Part shown: one piece after another, positions 46,698-56,775 of the stretch
Numbering within the stretch: position 1 is the first letter of the stretch
Layout of the letters: the number at the start of each line of letters is the position of its first letter
DNA from: Phaeodactylibacter xiamenensis
GTDB taxonomy: Bacteria; Bacteroidota; Bacteroidia; Chitinophagales; Saprospiraceae
Length of the DNA: 64,000 nt
Assembly: GCF_000759025.1 (NCBI RefSeq)
Contig: NZ_JPOS01000003.1
Coordinates: 62,001-126,000 of the forward strand
Direction: 5' to 3'
Notes under the pieces: generated by a model
Seen by the model: only the letters and a program-made list of their open reading frames with translations
Databases searched by the model: none
Told to the model about the DNA's origin: nothing
Program-made: the position numbers and the translations under genes

Positions 46698-47163
46698 TAT
46701 TTAGATATTCATTAATTAAACGCTCAGCATCTGCCAGTTCAACAAACAAGTTTTTTCCTAATTGCCGGAAGCCGTATTTGGACACATAATGTCCGATTAA
46801 CTCTGTTTTTGGCCGCAAAGAAACGTATCCTTCATAATCCCTCTTGAAGGACTGTTCACAAGCAAATGCAAGAAGACAACCAGCCAGGTGATCGTATCTT
46901 TTCTTCCTTCCCACGTCTCTGCGGTTCACTTCAATCAAACAAATGTGGATTCTAAACTCTCCCGGAATGTCTTTAAATGAAATTAAGCCGAGTATCTCTT
47001 CATCTGAATCCAATCTGACTTTATAGGTTTCATGGCGCTTTTCGAGGGTCCAGTCAAATTGGAATGCATTGTTTTTCTCGATATTTGCCCAATCTTTTCC
47101 TTCTACTGGTTCTACTCTTGCCTCAATGAGCTCTCCAGATGATTTATGACGCACTTTCATCAC
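46687..47163 (-). CDS. GNAT-fold-like protein paired with an XRE regulator
   Basis: A 158-residue protein. Strands in the first half (EILGLISFKDI, FRIHICLIEVN) lead to RYDHLAGCLLAFACEQSF, where the acetyl-CoA loop and helix of GNAT enzymes would lie, and then GYVSLRPKTELIGHYVSKYG and FRQLGKNLFVE, a GNAT-like end. The CoA-binding loop is degenerate, so activity is uncertain. I have the impression of a widespread Bacteroidota family of unknown role. It is the first gene of a two-gene unit with the XRE protein. Direct repeats ATTGATA (47200-47206, 47213-47219) lie upstream. Confidence 0.65.
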   Translation of the reverse strand: MMKVRHKSSGELIEARVEPVEGKDWANIEKNNAFQFDWTLEKRHETYKVRLDSDEEILGLISFKDIPGEFRIHICLIEVNRRDVGRKKRYDHLAGCLLAFACEQSFKRDYEGYVSLRPKTELIGHYVSKYGFRQLGKNLFVELADAERLINEYLNNGR

Positions 47164-47493
47164 TTAAAAATAAAAAAGTTAACATAAAAAGTCAATTTTA
47201 TTGATAATTCCTATTGATATCTTTCTGAAGATAGCTCAAACCAGTTGCCTTCATCTGGTATTCTTGTAGGTTCTCAACCTACATTTAGTTCTTTTTCAAT
47301 TAATTATGGGGTTCTGCGTAGACGGCCGCATCGCTCTCCTAAACAACATCAAAACCCAACTATTAATTACAAAGAGCAGCATAAAAATAAAAACCTACAA
47401 ATCCCATAGATTTTATTTTATTTTTTATCCCTGATAATGAGCTGATTAGACGGTTGACCTCAAAAAACACTGGCATCGTACCAAAATTTTACA
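47164..47493. other. AT-rich spacer before the metY control region
   Basis: No coding frame is supported over about 330 nt. It contains the ATTGATA pair near the GNAT-like start and a perfect 8-bp-stem hairpin, TGTAGGTT-CTC-AACCTACA, at 47265-47283. Confidence 0.5.
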
Positions 47494-47501
47494 TAGATTT
47501 G
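47471..47501 (+). promoter_or_regulatory. Promoter of the SAM riboswitch-metYX transcript
   Basis: TAGATTTG at 47494-47501 is a full TAnnTTTG match. The -33 position shows TGG at 47471-47473 (20-nt spacer) rather than TTG. The aptamer begins about 45 nt downstream. Confidence 0.5.
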
Positions 47502-47545
47502 CATTCAACAATCTCTTCTAAGAGGAAAGCCCTCTGTTTGGAAGC

Positions 47546-47666
47546 GATTTTATGAAGAAGGGTGGAGAGATCGGGCTCTGTGAAACCCTGGCAACCGCAC
47601 GAAAGTGAAAGGTGCCAATTCCCGCCAAAAAATGTTGCCCCTGGCAGCGATTGGAAAAATAAAATC
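47546..47666 (+). promoter_or_regulatory. SAM riboswitch (SAM-I/S-box type aptamer)
   Basis: The conserved S-box words occur in order: GGGTGGAGAGATCGGG, TGTGAAACCCTGGCAACC, a short AAG-containing stem, then AAAGGTGCCAATTCCCGCC. The closing P1 stem is GATTTTAT (47546-47553) with ATAAAATC (47659-47666). The downstream genes metY and metX make homocysteine precursors, so SAM binding should lower their expression. The leader after the aptamer (to 47889) contains a terminator-like hairpin at 47813-47836. Confidence 0.93.
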
Positions 47667-47772
47667 AGAGTATCCAATGTCTTCATTTCACATTTCCACA
47701 TTACTACCTGCTACTGTACCGAACCTTACACCTGTGCACCCTTTGATGCGCTGTTGTATGTGTTGTTGTTGA

Positions 47773-49212
<1,440 letters not shown>

Positions 49213-49220
49213 TTTATTTT

Positions 49221-49250
49221 GGGGGCCATGCGCCCCCACCTCTTTTTTCC
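49221..49250 (+). terminator. Hairpin between metY and metX
   Basis: GGGGGC (49221-49226) and GCCCCC (49232-49237) with a 5-nt loop, followed by ACCTCTTTTTT. It lies only 15 nt before the metX ATG and could attenuate metX relative to metY or mark a processing site. Confidence 0.4.
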
Positions 49251-49252
49251 TG

Positions 49253-50383
49253 ATGCAAAACAACACGACCTTGAACTACCTGACCATCGCGGAACCACTG
49301 AAACTGGAAAACGGCGCCCAACTTGAGGGCGTCCAAATCGGCTATACAACCTACGGCACGCTTTCGAAAAAAAAGGACAACGTCATCTGGGTCTTTCATG
49401 CCCTCACGGCTAATGCGGCGGTAGAAGAATGGTGGCCGGGCCTGTTTGGCTCGGGCAAGCTGCTAGACCCCGACCGTTACTTTATCGTATGTGCCAATAT
49501 GCTGGGCTCCTGCTACGGCTCCACCAATGCCCGCAGCATCAACCCGGCAACCGGCGCACCTTACGGCAAAGACTTCCCTCATCTGACCGTCCGGGATATG
49601 GTCAAAGCTCACCAACATTTGCAGAAGCATCTGGGCATCAGCCGGATTCAGTTTGGCATTGGCGGCTCAATGGGCGGGCAGCAGTTACTGGAATGGGCAG
49701 TGGCCGAACCTGATCTATTCCGTAGCATCTGTGTCCTGGCTACCAACGCGAAACATTCTCCCTGGGGCATTGCCTTCAATGAGGCCCAACGTATGGCCAT
49801 CGAGGCAGACCCCACGCTTTATACCGATACGGAAAATGCCGGCGCGGCTGGTTTGGCAGCGGCACGGGCGGTAGCCATGCTTTCCTACCGTAATTACCGG
49901 ACCTATCAGAATTCTCAGGAAGAGGACAGCGATGAGGTTCGCAATGGCTTCAAAGCCGCTTCCTACCAACGCTATCAGGGACAGAAGCTGGTGGACCGCT
50001 TTGATGTCCTGTCTTACCTGACCCTCAGCCGGGCGATGGACAGCCACAATCTGGGGCGCGGACGGGGCGGTATCGAGCAGGCACTGGAGCGCATCAAAGC
50101 CAAAGCGCTGGTCATTGGCATCCACTCCGATGTATTGTTCCCGGTCGAAGAGCAGGCGACGCTGGCCATGCACATACCACAGGCACAGCTCGAGCTCATC
50201 GACAGCACCTACGGCCACGATGGTTTTCTCATTGAATTTGCCGAAATCGGCCGCCTGGCTCAACCCTTCCTGGAAGGAACCGTTGCTATTGATAAGAAGC
50301 GGAAATACCGCCTGCGGGAGCAGTCCAAAAATGGCTTCGGCTTCCGCCCGGTGGAGGCCCTGCCGGGAACGGAAAGATTATGA
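49253..50383 (+). CDS. metX: Homoserine O-acetyltransferase
   Basis: A 376-residue alpha/beta-hydrolase-fold acyltransferase that activates homoserine with acetyl-CoA. The nucleophile elbow is GGSMGGQQ and the catalytic Asp and His are in IHSDVLFPVEEQ and YGHDGFLIEF. The ATG at 49253 fits the family start; a longer frame runs back into metY. Together with MetY it forms a direct-sulfhydrylation route to methionine. Confidence 0.95.
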   Translation: MQNNTTLNYLTIAEPLKLENGAQLEGVQIGYTTYGTLSKKKDNVIWVFHALTANAAVEEWWPGLFGSGKLLDPDRYFIVCANMLGSCYGSTNARSINPATGAPYGKDFPHLTVRDMVKAHQHLQKHLGISRIQFGIGGSMGGQQLLEWAVAEPDLFRSICVLATNAKHSPWGIAFNEAQRMAIEADPTLYTDTENAGAAGLAAARAVAMLSYRNYRTYQNSQEEDSDEVRNGFKAASYQRYQGQKLVDRFDVLSYLTLSRAMDSHNLGRGRGGIEQALERIKAKALVIGIHSDVLFPVEEQATLAMHIPQAQLELIDSTYGHDGFLIEFAEIGRLAQPFLEGTVAIDKKRKYRLREQSKNGFGFRPVEALPGTERL

Positions 50384-50471
50384 CCTGGTCGTGACTGGCA
50401 TCACTGAAATAGCCTCTGCTTTTATTTTATTTTGCAAACGTAACTCTTAACCACCAAAAACGATATAACCT

Positions 50472-51110
50472 ATGTCACTCAGATTAGGAGAAGAAGCACC
50501 TAACTTCAAAGCTAAAACTACCGAAGGTGAAATTGACTTTCACGAATGGCTCGGAGATAGCTGGGGTGTACTCTATTCTCACCCCGCAGACTTTACGCCG
50601 GTTTGTACGACCGAACTGGGCCGTACCGCAGCGCTCAAGGAAGAATTTGCCAAGCGTAATGCCAAGGTGATCGCCCTGAGCGTGGATCCGATTGAAGACC
50701 ACATGAAGTGGCTCAGCGATATTGAGGAAACGCAGAATGTAAAGATGAACTTCCCCATCATCGCAGACTCCGACAAAAAAGTTGCTGTGGCCTACGATAT
50801 GATCCACCCGGAAGCAGACCAGAAATTCACGGTCCGTTCTGTTTTTGTAATCGATCCGAATAAAAAGATCCGCCTGACGCTGACTTACCCGCCATCAACC
50901 GGCCGGAACTTCCACGAAATCCTGCGCGTGATCGACTCTCTGCAACTGACCGACAACTACAGCGTAGCCACGCCGGTAGATTGGGAAGATGGGCAGGAAG
51001 TGGTGATCTCGCCTGCCATTTCCAGTGAAGATGCGAAAGACAAATTCCCGAAAGGCTTCAAGGAAATCAAGCCTTACCTACGCATGACACCGCAGCCGAA
51101 TAAGGACTAA
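50472..51110 (+). CDS. Peroxiredoxin, Prx6/1-Cys type
   Basis: A 212-residue thiol peroxidase. The active site reads HPADFTPVCTTELG with the peroxidatic cysteine near residue 47. The extended C-terminal arm (SVATPVDWEDGQEVVI, then FPKGFKEIKPYLRMTPQP) marks the Prx6 subfamily. There is no obvious resolving cysteine. It stands alone with a downstream terminator. Confidence 0.94.
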   Translation: MSLRLGEEAPNFKAKTTEGEIDFHEWLGDSWGVLYSHPADFTPVCTTELGRTAALKEEFAKRNAKVIALSVDPIEDHMKWLSDIEETQNVKMNFPIIADSDKKVAVAYDMIHPEADQKFTVRSVFVIDPNKKIRLTLTYPPSTGRNFHEILRVIDSLQLTDNYSVATPVDWEDGQEVVISPAISSEDAKDKFPKGFKEIKPYLRMTPQPNKD

Positions 51111-51136
51111 TACACCATAAGAATTTAGGTTACGAG

Positions 51137-51171
51137 ACCGGAGTTCTACCTAAGGGTGGGGCTCCGGTTTT
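51137..51171 (+). terminator. Intrinsic terminator after the peroxiredoxin gene
   Basis: ACCGGAG (51137-51143) and CTCCGGT (51162-51168), then TTTT. Confidence 0.75.
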
Positions 51172-51239
51172 CTGTTTGCCAATCCGCTCTTTTGGTCTGC
51201 CGGGAAGTTAGTAATTTGTGGGTTCAACAACTTGACCAC

Positions 51240-53396
51240 ATGCTAAAGAAGGGGACGTCCGCGGGAATTTTCATGCTACTGTTGCTGCTATACACCGTAT
51301 TGCAATGGCGCTACGTAGCCCTTGACTTCTGGAACGACGAACTCTACACCCTCCGCTACTTTGCCTGTGCATCCTTCACGGCTATACTAACGGACTATCA
51401 CGTACCCAACAACCACATCCTCTTCAATGCGCTCAACCGCCTCTACCTCCTGCTGATTGGCGAAACGGACTTTCCCACCCTGCTGCAAAGCCCCGAAAAG
51501 CTGCGCGGGCTGATGTTCGTCTACGCCGGGCTAACACTTTGGGGCACATGGAAGCTGGGCGCGCGCTTTTTCAGCCCGCTGACCGGGCTGCTTGCCGTAG
51601 TCATTACCGCTACTACCCTGCCCTATCTCAATTTTGCGCTTCAAATCCGTGGGTATGGTTTAAGTGCACTCTGGCTTGTGGGGTTGTTGTACAGTACACT
51701 TAGCTTTCACGAAAAAAGGAGCCGGGGGGCTCCTTTTGGCATCATAGGCTCAGCGGGTGCCCTGATGTATACGGTACCGTCCAACCTGTACTTCATCCTG
51801 GCGGTTGGGCTGTTTTGGGGGATATTCTGGGTACGGCAAATGCTCCACAACGGGCTGCATTTGCGCAATAAAGCTTTTCAGGTTGCCCTGCTCACCGCCG
51901 TTGGGCTGAAGCTCGCCCTGCTGGCCTACGTACCGGTTTTCGGGCAGGTCTTCAATAATCCCTATGTCACCTACGAGCCCTTCAAGTGGAGCAACCTGAC
52001 CTACTATGCCCCGGTAGTGCTGGGCGATTTTATGGGTGGCAGATGGTGGCTGTTGCCCTTTGCGGTACTGGGGTATGCACTGGGGCGCAGGCATTGGCTG
52101 CCTCAGGCTCAAAGCGCCCTGCTGTTACTCACGGTGCTTATCCTACCCTTTTTGCTGGTGTACATCCTGGGCAACGCCGCTCCAAAGCGGATCTTCATCC
52201 CGTTGGTACCGGTTTTTGCCCTGTTGTTGTCCGTCGGTATTGCCGCAGAAGTCAGAGAACTGCCGCGGTTTCGCTGGCAAGGGGTCGTAGCCGTGCTTTT
52301 GGTGGCGGGGTATGGCGTTTTCCAAGTCTTCCAGGGCTGGAGCGAGAGCAGTGCGCAGATGATGGCCGACATCAAACTCGGCGGGCGCTCACAGGGGCTC
52401 ACCCATCAATACTACTCCTGGCATTACCGGCCGCAGCTGGAGGCAGATTGGTATAAGGACCATAATTTTGACCCTGGCATACCCGTGGGTATTGTGGGCT
52501 GCGAACCACATGGGCTGCGTTACTTTCTGGAAGCTAAGGGCATTCCCTATCTGCAGGATGCAGATGTGGACTCCCTCCTGAGCCGGCACGATACGGTAGA
52601 TATTTTTAGCCGCCGCCCCCTGCGCGTGATGCGGGAGGCCGCTTACGCAAACAATCAAATCATTAGTTGGCGCGGTCAATTGTCCTACCACACGGCTATC
52701 CGATTGAGCATTGATCCCTCTATTCGGGTCAATATCCAACAATTACTGCCAGATACCTCCACCCAAGTTATTGCTCAGGGGCTTTTGCCGGGCAGCCTGC
52801 CACCGGACCAGCCTGCCCTGTCTCTGAAAGCCAAGCCAGCTAAGCTCGGAGACCTGAGCACCTTCCTTCGGCAGCAGCAGCCCTTTGTCCTGTTGCAACC
52901 CGACTCATTAGGCCCGGAAAGCCTGCCGCTGGCTGGAATGGAATACACGTTTGATTTTCGCGACAGCCTGGGCAGTTACCACACCTATTATGCACAGCCC
53001 CGCCTCTTGGAAAGGACGCAGGTTTGGTCATCCCAACAGGCACAGGAAGCTGATGGCGAAAATCCGTACGCTAACCTATGGGCCGCCACACTATCGGATA
53101 CCATGGCCAACCACACCCCGGAATGGCTGCGTATTGACCTCGAAGCCCGTTTCGAAGCCGGGCAGGGCGGCACCCTCGTTTTCGATATCAACCGGGACGG
53201 AGAGACCATCCACTGGAAGGGGCAACCGCTCGATGATTACCACCAGACCGGGCAGCCTGTTCAAACCGCAACACTTTATTTTCGATGGCCGGAGGGGCTT
53301 CGGGCAGGGGATCGTGTTCAAGTATACCTGTGGAGTAATGCCGGAGGGCAGGTTAAATTGGAATGGGCTCAGGTTCTTGCGCTTGGCTTTCTGTAA
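51240..53396 (+). CDS. Polytopic membrane protein, GT-C glycosyltransferase-like
   Basis: A 718-residue protein. Residues about 8-400 hold some 10-11 transmembrane helices. The first loop contains the acidic pair FWNDELYTLRYF, and HVPNNHILFNALNRL follows, as in GT-C (PMT/ArnT-like, GT39-type) enzymes that use lipid-linked sugars. The remaining roughly 310 residues are soluble and beta-rich, probably periplasmic, ending in a jelly-roll-like segment. The donor and acceptor are unknown. The ATG at 51240 is preferred over upstream codons that overlap the terminator area. Confidence 0.75.
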   Translation: MLKKGTSAGIFMLLLLLYTVLQWRYVALDFWNDELYTLRYFACASFTAILTDYHVPNNHILFNALNRLYLLLIGETDFPTLLQSPEKLRGLMFVYAGLTLWGTWKLGARFFSPLTGLLAVVITATTLPYLNFALQIRGYGLSALWLVGLLYSTLSFHEKRSRGAPFGIIGSAGALMYTVPSNLYFILAVGLFWGIFWVRQMLHNGLHLRNKAFQVALLTAVGLKLALLAYVPVFGQVFNNPYVTYEPFKWSNLTYYAPVVLGDFMGGRWWLLPFAVLGYALGRRHWLPQAQSALLLLTVLILPFLLVYILGNAAPKRIFIPLVPVFALLLSVGIAAEVRELPRFRWQGVVAVLLVAGYGVFQVFQGWSESSAQMMADIKLGGRSQGLTHQYYSWHYRPQLEADWYKDHNFDPGIPVGIVGCEPHGLRYFLEAKGIPYLQDADVDSLLSRHDTVDIFSRRPLRVMREAAYANNQIISWRGQLSYHTAIRLSIDPSIRVNIQQLLPDTSTQVIAQGLLPGSLPPDQPALSLKAKPAKLGDLSTFLRQQQPFVLLQPDSLGPESLPLAGMEYTFDFRDSLGSYHTYYAQPRLLERTQVWSSQQAQEADGENPYANLWAATLSDTMANHTPEWLRIDLEARFEAGQGGTLVFDINRDGETIHWKGQPLDDYHQTGQPVQTATLYFRWPEGLRAGDRVQVYLWSNAGGQVKLEWAQVLALGFL

Positions 53397-53461
53397 CGGA
53401 GTCTGGGCAAGAGCAATATGAAGACCATACTGCTTTAGACAGAACCTTACAAAATTTAAAG

Positions 53462-53648
53462 TAACTGTTCAGCATACATGGAAAAATAAGCAGAAAATGC
53501 CCTGTTTTGCCCCATCCCTGAAGGGAGCCAGTGCATTTTCTGGCTTTGCACCCTATGCCCCGTCGCCGAAGCGGCTATGGCGCATAGGAGATAGGGTTGG
53601 GGCAAACAAAGGCAGAAAATGCGATTCACAGACTATGCTGAATAGTTA
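53462..53648 (+). repeat. Nested hairpin element between the GT-C and VOC genes
   Basis: TAACTGTTCAGCATA (53462-53476) and TATGCTGAATAGTTA (53634-53648) are inverted with one mismatch. Inside, GTTTTGCCCCATCC faces GGGTTGGGGCAAAC, and ACCCTATG faces CGCATAGG/GATAGGGT. The word CAGAAAATGC also occurs twice directly. It fills most of the 308-nt spacer 53397-53704, where no gene is supported. Confidence 0.6.
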
Positions 53649-53704
53649 CAATTTAAATCAGTACAGGAATAACACCATTAAAACCTCTAACTTTCCGCAA
53701 AAAC

Positions 53705-54097
53705 ATGAAGCAACACCTCGCCCGCATTGCCCTGCTGGTACGCGATTACGATGAAGCCATCGAATTTTTCGTGCAGAAAATGGGATTCACTCTATTGGAA
53801 GATACGCCACGCTCTCCCACCAAACGATGGGTGGCCGTTGCCCCGCCGGGTCAGCCGGAATGCTCCCTGCTGTTGGCGAAAGCCAAAGACGAGGAACAGG
53901 TACAGTACATTGGTAAACAAGGCGGTGGGCGGGTCTTCTTATTTCTTCACACTGATGACATCCAACGGGACTATGAGCAATACCGGGCAGCAGGCGTCCA
54001 CTTTGAGGAAACGCCCCGGCAGGAAGCATTTGGCACCGGCGCTATTTTTCAGGACTTATATGGCAACCGATGGGAATTGATTGAACGGAAAATTTAG
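53705..54097 (+). CDS. VOC (glyoxalase/bleomycin-resistance fold) protein
   Basis: A 130-residue single-domain VOC protein with paired beta-alpha-beta-beta-beta modules: HLARIALLVRDYDEAIEFF, then FLHTDDIQRDYEQY and the end FQDLYGNRWELIER. Putative metal ligands are His4, a mid-domain residue and Glu near 127 (WELIE). Substrate not predictable. The 3' end overlaps the convergent EamA gene by 4 nt. Confidence 0.9.
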   Translation: MKQHLARIALLVRDYDEAIEFFVQKMGFTLLEDTPRSPTKRWVAVAPPGQPECSLLLAKAKDEEQVQYIGKQGGGRVFLFLHTDDIQRDYEQYRAAGVHFEETPRQEAFGTGAIFQDLYGNRWELIERKI

Positions 54098-55014
54098 CGC
54101 CCCCGACTCAGTAACCACACCCCGGCCAGCGTCACCCCAAAGCTCAGCAGAAGCTCCAGGGTCAACAACTCGTCCAGCAATAGCCAGCCAAAAAAGAGGG
54201 CTACAAATGGGTTGATGTAGGCATAAAGCGTGACCTGAGCTACCGGCAGGTGCCGTATGGCGTAAACGTAACTCCCAAAACCGGCAATAGATCCAAACAG
54301 CACAAGATAGGCCACCCCAAGCATAGAGGTACCGGAGATGGCAGCAAAGTCCACGGGCTCCAGCAAAACCCCACTGATCAGCAACAGCCCCATAGCACCG
54401 AAGAACAATTGTACGGCCGACCGGAACATAGCGGGCAAATCACCGTCCCGCCCATCGGACAACAACACGCTCGTACCTGCCCAGCAAATCGCACCGCCCA
54501 GGGCGATGCCCATACCAATGAGCGCATCCGTACCTTCCAGGTTGAACAGGCTTTCCCGGAAGACCAGGAACATGCCCAAAGCCCCCAGCAAAAGCCCTGT
54601 GACGATACGGCGGTTCATGCGCCCCTGCCCCATCAGCAAATTGATGAGGAGCACGTACACCGGGATCAGGGAAAACACCAGGGCGACCAGTCCGGCCGGC
54701 GCATAGTCCAAACCCAGCACCATCAGACCGCGGGCAAAGGCAAAAAAGCCCAGCCCGAAGAGCCCCTGCCTCAGGACCTCTTTCCAGTCTATTGCCTTCG
54801 GTTTTTCCAGTCCCAGCGACAACCCGAGGAAGATCAGGCTGGCCATCAGCTCCCGGATACCCGCCATGAAGAAGACCGGAATGGTCTGAATGGCATACTT
54901 CACCGCGATGTGCGTGGTGCCCCAGATGAAGCACAGCAGCAGGATGGCCAGCAAAGACAGGCGTTTGGGGTCAGCTTGTTGGATGGCTTTCAGCATGCTC
55001 GGAATTTTGTGCAA
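54094..55014 (-). CDS. EamA/DMT-family transporter
   Basis: A 306-residue permease with ten predicted helices in two EamA repeats. The first repeat has FIWGTTHIAVKYAIQTIPVFF and the second AICWAGTSVLLSDG and LFGSIAGFGSYVYAIRHLPVAQ. Members export metabolites such as amino acids or act in nucleotide-sugar traffic. The start may instead be the ATG at 54996. It is divergent from the META lipoprotein gene. Confidence 0.92.
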   Translation of the reverse strand: MHKIPSMLKAIQQADPKRLSLLAILLLCFIWGTTHIAVKYAIQTIPVFFMAGIRELMASLIFLGLSLGLEKPKAIDWKEVLRQGLFGLGFFAFARGLMVLGLDYAPAGLVALVFSLIPVYVLLINLLMGQGRMNRRIVTGLLLGALGMFLVFRESLFNLEGTDALIGMGIALGGAICWAGTSVLLSDGRDGDLPAMFRSAVQLFFGAMGLLLISGVLLEPVDFAAISGTSMLGVAYLVLFGSIAGFGSYVYAIRHLPVAQVTLYAYINPFVALFFGWLLLDELLTLELLLSFGVTLAGVWLLSRGR

Positions 55015-55104
55015 AGGTGGGAAATTTTAGCGGCTTTGCGCCCCGTCTGCCGGAATGGCATAAGATATCATCGCCCATTTGCGTTATGTTTAAAAAACCT
55101 ACCT

Positions 55105-55596
55105 ATGAAAAGCCAATTTTTTATCCTCGTCGTTGGGTTGGCGCTAATGGCCGCCTGCAACAGTACCTCCAAGACTACCGCACCTGCTGATACTGCCACT
55201 ACCAAATCCGAAACCACCATGACGCCTAAACAACGCCCTTCCCTGGTCAACCGCAAATGGGATATTACAGAAGTTTCAGGTCAGGATGTCCGGAAGCTCC
55301 GCCTCGCCGTTACGCCTTTCCTGCGGCTTACCGGGGAGGCAGAGGGCTTCCGCCTGAGCGGCAGTGATGGCTGCAACAACCTGATGGGCGGCTATGATGT
55401 AGGGGACCATGGCACAATCAGTTTCTCCAAAGTCGCCTTTACCCGGCGTGCCTGCCCGGAAAACGGGGACATCAACGCCATACTGACCAAAGCACTCCAA
55501 CAGGTCAACCACTATACCCTGAGCAAAGACGGGCTGAGCCTGACGCTGAATAAGGGCGAGGGCAATCCGATCATCAAAATGGAGCTGGCCCGATAG
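55105..55596 (+). CDS. META-domain lipoprotein (second copy)
   Basis: A 163-residue lipoprotein (MKSQFFILVVGLALMAAC, Cys18) with a Thr/Ala-rich linker and a META/HslJ domain from about residue 47 (LVNRKWDITEVSGQ; SGSDGCNNLMGGYDV; SFSKVAFTRRACP). It is a more typical HslJ-like protein than the one at 10817 and is not its close duplicate. The frame stays open far upstream, but only the ATG at 55105 yields a signal peptide. Confidence 0.88.
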   Translation: MKSQFFILVVGLALMAACNSTSKTTAPADTATTKSETTMTPKQRPSLVNRKWDITEVSGQDVRKLRLAVTPFLRLTGEAEGFRLSGSDGCNNLMGGYDVGDHGTISFSKVAFTRRACPENGDINAILTKALQQVNHYTLSKDGLSLTLNKGEGNPIIKMELAR

Positions 55597-55598
55597 TC

Positions 55599-55754
55599 TT
55601 GCAGATCAGTTATACTACCAGACATTTTTCAAAAGGGATTGATTTTTCAGCCTCCGCACGCCCCCTTTCCCCCTAAAGTCGGGAACCCCAGCGCACAAAA
55701 AATAATCCCTTTTATTCATGACGCCTTATTTGTCTAGTGGTTTGCAGATCAGTT
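55599..55754. repeat. MITE-like element between 13-nt direct repeats
   Basis: TTGCAGATCAGTT occurs at 55599-55611 and again at 55742-55754. Between them lies an inverted pair AAAAGGGATT (55631-55640) and AATCCCTTTT (55704-55713) with T-rich/A-rich extensions, and weak outer symmetry (ACTACCAGACA, TGTCTAGTGGT). The layout suggests a small inserted element with a target duplication, though 13 nt is long for one. Confidence 0.4.
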
Positions 55755-55884
55755 CGTGCCTGTACTGAGCTAATCAGACCAGCCAGATTCGTACGTTGAG
55801 GTGGTCCAGTCCTGAAAATTGGGTTTTCCGCCAACCGAAAGGAAGTTTTTGATTGTTAAAGGGTCAAATAACACACCCAACCCC

Positions 55885-56718
55885 ATGCAAAAACTCCAAT
55901 TCGATTCGGCAGCCGCCCCTGCCCCCTTGAGCAAAGTGCTGAAGTCCTGCTGGGTCATGCGCAGCAGCGCCGAAGACCGGCAAACGGTACCAGACTTGCT
56001 GATCCCGGATGGATGTCCGGAAGTCATCTTTGTCTATCAGGGCGGGTACCGTAAAGTGGCCCTTCATCAACCGGAAGTCAGCCAACGGGTTACAGAATCC
56101 TGCCTGGTGGGCTTGCAAACCCAGACCCAGTTGGTCACGCGGGTCAGCCCGGTGCATATTGTGGGCCTCAAGCTTAAGCCTGCCGGGTTTTACCGGCTTT
56201 TTCCCAAAGTGGCTGCCGAAGCGGCACAGCAAAACCTTCCCATAGCCCAACTCAGGATTCCATGGCTGCAACAGCTGGAAACGCAGCTTAAGGCTCTGCA
56301 CACCGCTGCCGAAATCCTGGACCATCTGCAAGGCACCCTGCCTTTACAATGCATACAGATGCCGGATGGGCTGGCGATCGTGCAGCGTTGTATTGAGGCG
56401 CAATTGCAGGAGCAAGGGCAAATTCCCATTCAGGAGCTGGCCCGGCAGCATCACCGCAGCATCCGCCAACTGCAACGCTACTTCAAGCAATACACCGGAA
56501 TTACCCCCAAGCAATTTGCCCGGCTCATCCGGTTCAAGGCACTGTACAAGGACAGCGTAATTCGGGAAGTGCAGCCCGGCAACTACTTTCAATACGGCTA
56601 CTTCGATCAGATGCACTTTATCAAAGACTTCAAGGCGCACCTGGGCATCACCCCAACCGCTGTAGCCGACCGGGACTTTCAGCTACAGAACGAAATGGCC
56701 CGGATCAGCCGGTCCTGA
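55885..56718 (+). CDS. AraC-family transcriptional regulator
   Basis: A 277-residue regulator. The N-terminal part (IPDGCPEVIFVYQG, LVGLQTQTQLVTRV, HIVGLKLKPAGFYRLF) is the sensor domain often found with HTH_18 in Bacteroidota. The C-terminal double HTH is at about 175-265 (ELARQHHRSIRQLQRYFKQ, TGITPKQFARLIRF, and GYFDQMHFIKDFKAHLGITP). It lies just before the aldo/keto reductase and may control it. Confidence 0.93.
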   Translation: MQKLQFDSAAAPAPLSKVLKSCWVMRSSAEDRQTVPDLLIPDGCPEVIFVYQGGYRKVALHQPEVSQRVTESCLVGLQTQTQLVTRVSPVHIVGLKLKPAGFYRLFPKVAAEAAQQNLPIAQLRIPWLQQLETQLKALHTAAEILDHLQGTLPLQCIQMPDGLAIVQRCIEAQLQEQGQIPIQELARQHHRSIRQLQRYFKQYTGITPKQFARLIRFKALYKDSVIREVQPGNYFQYGYFDQMHFIKDFKAHLGITPTAVADRDFQLQNEMARISRS

Positions 56719-56775
56719 CGCTTTTTTACTATCGGGCAGGCACAACAGATTATAGTTTTGCCATCAAAAACACCT

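Noticed and set aside
47248-47262. A 15-nt perfect repeat (CCTTCATCTGGTATT) shared with 46469-46483 inside the XRE gene
   Set aside because: Flanking sequence does not match, and the minus-strand frame upstream of the pair closes quickly; probably chance.
54250-55104. The 5' extension of the second META gene frame
   Set aside because: It is antisense to the EamA gene and glutamine/arginine-rich; the signal peptide only appears at 55105.
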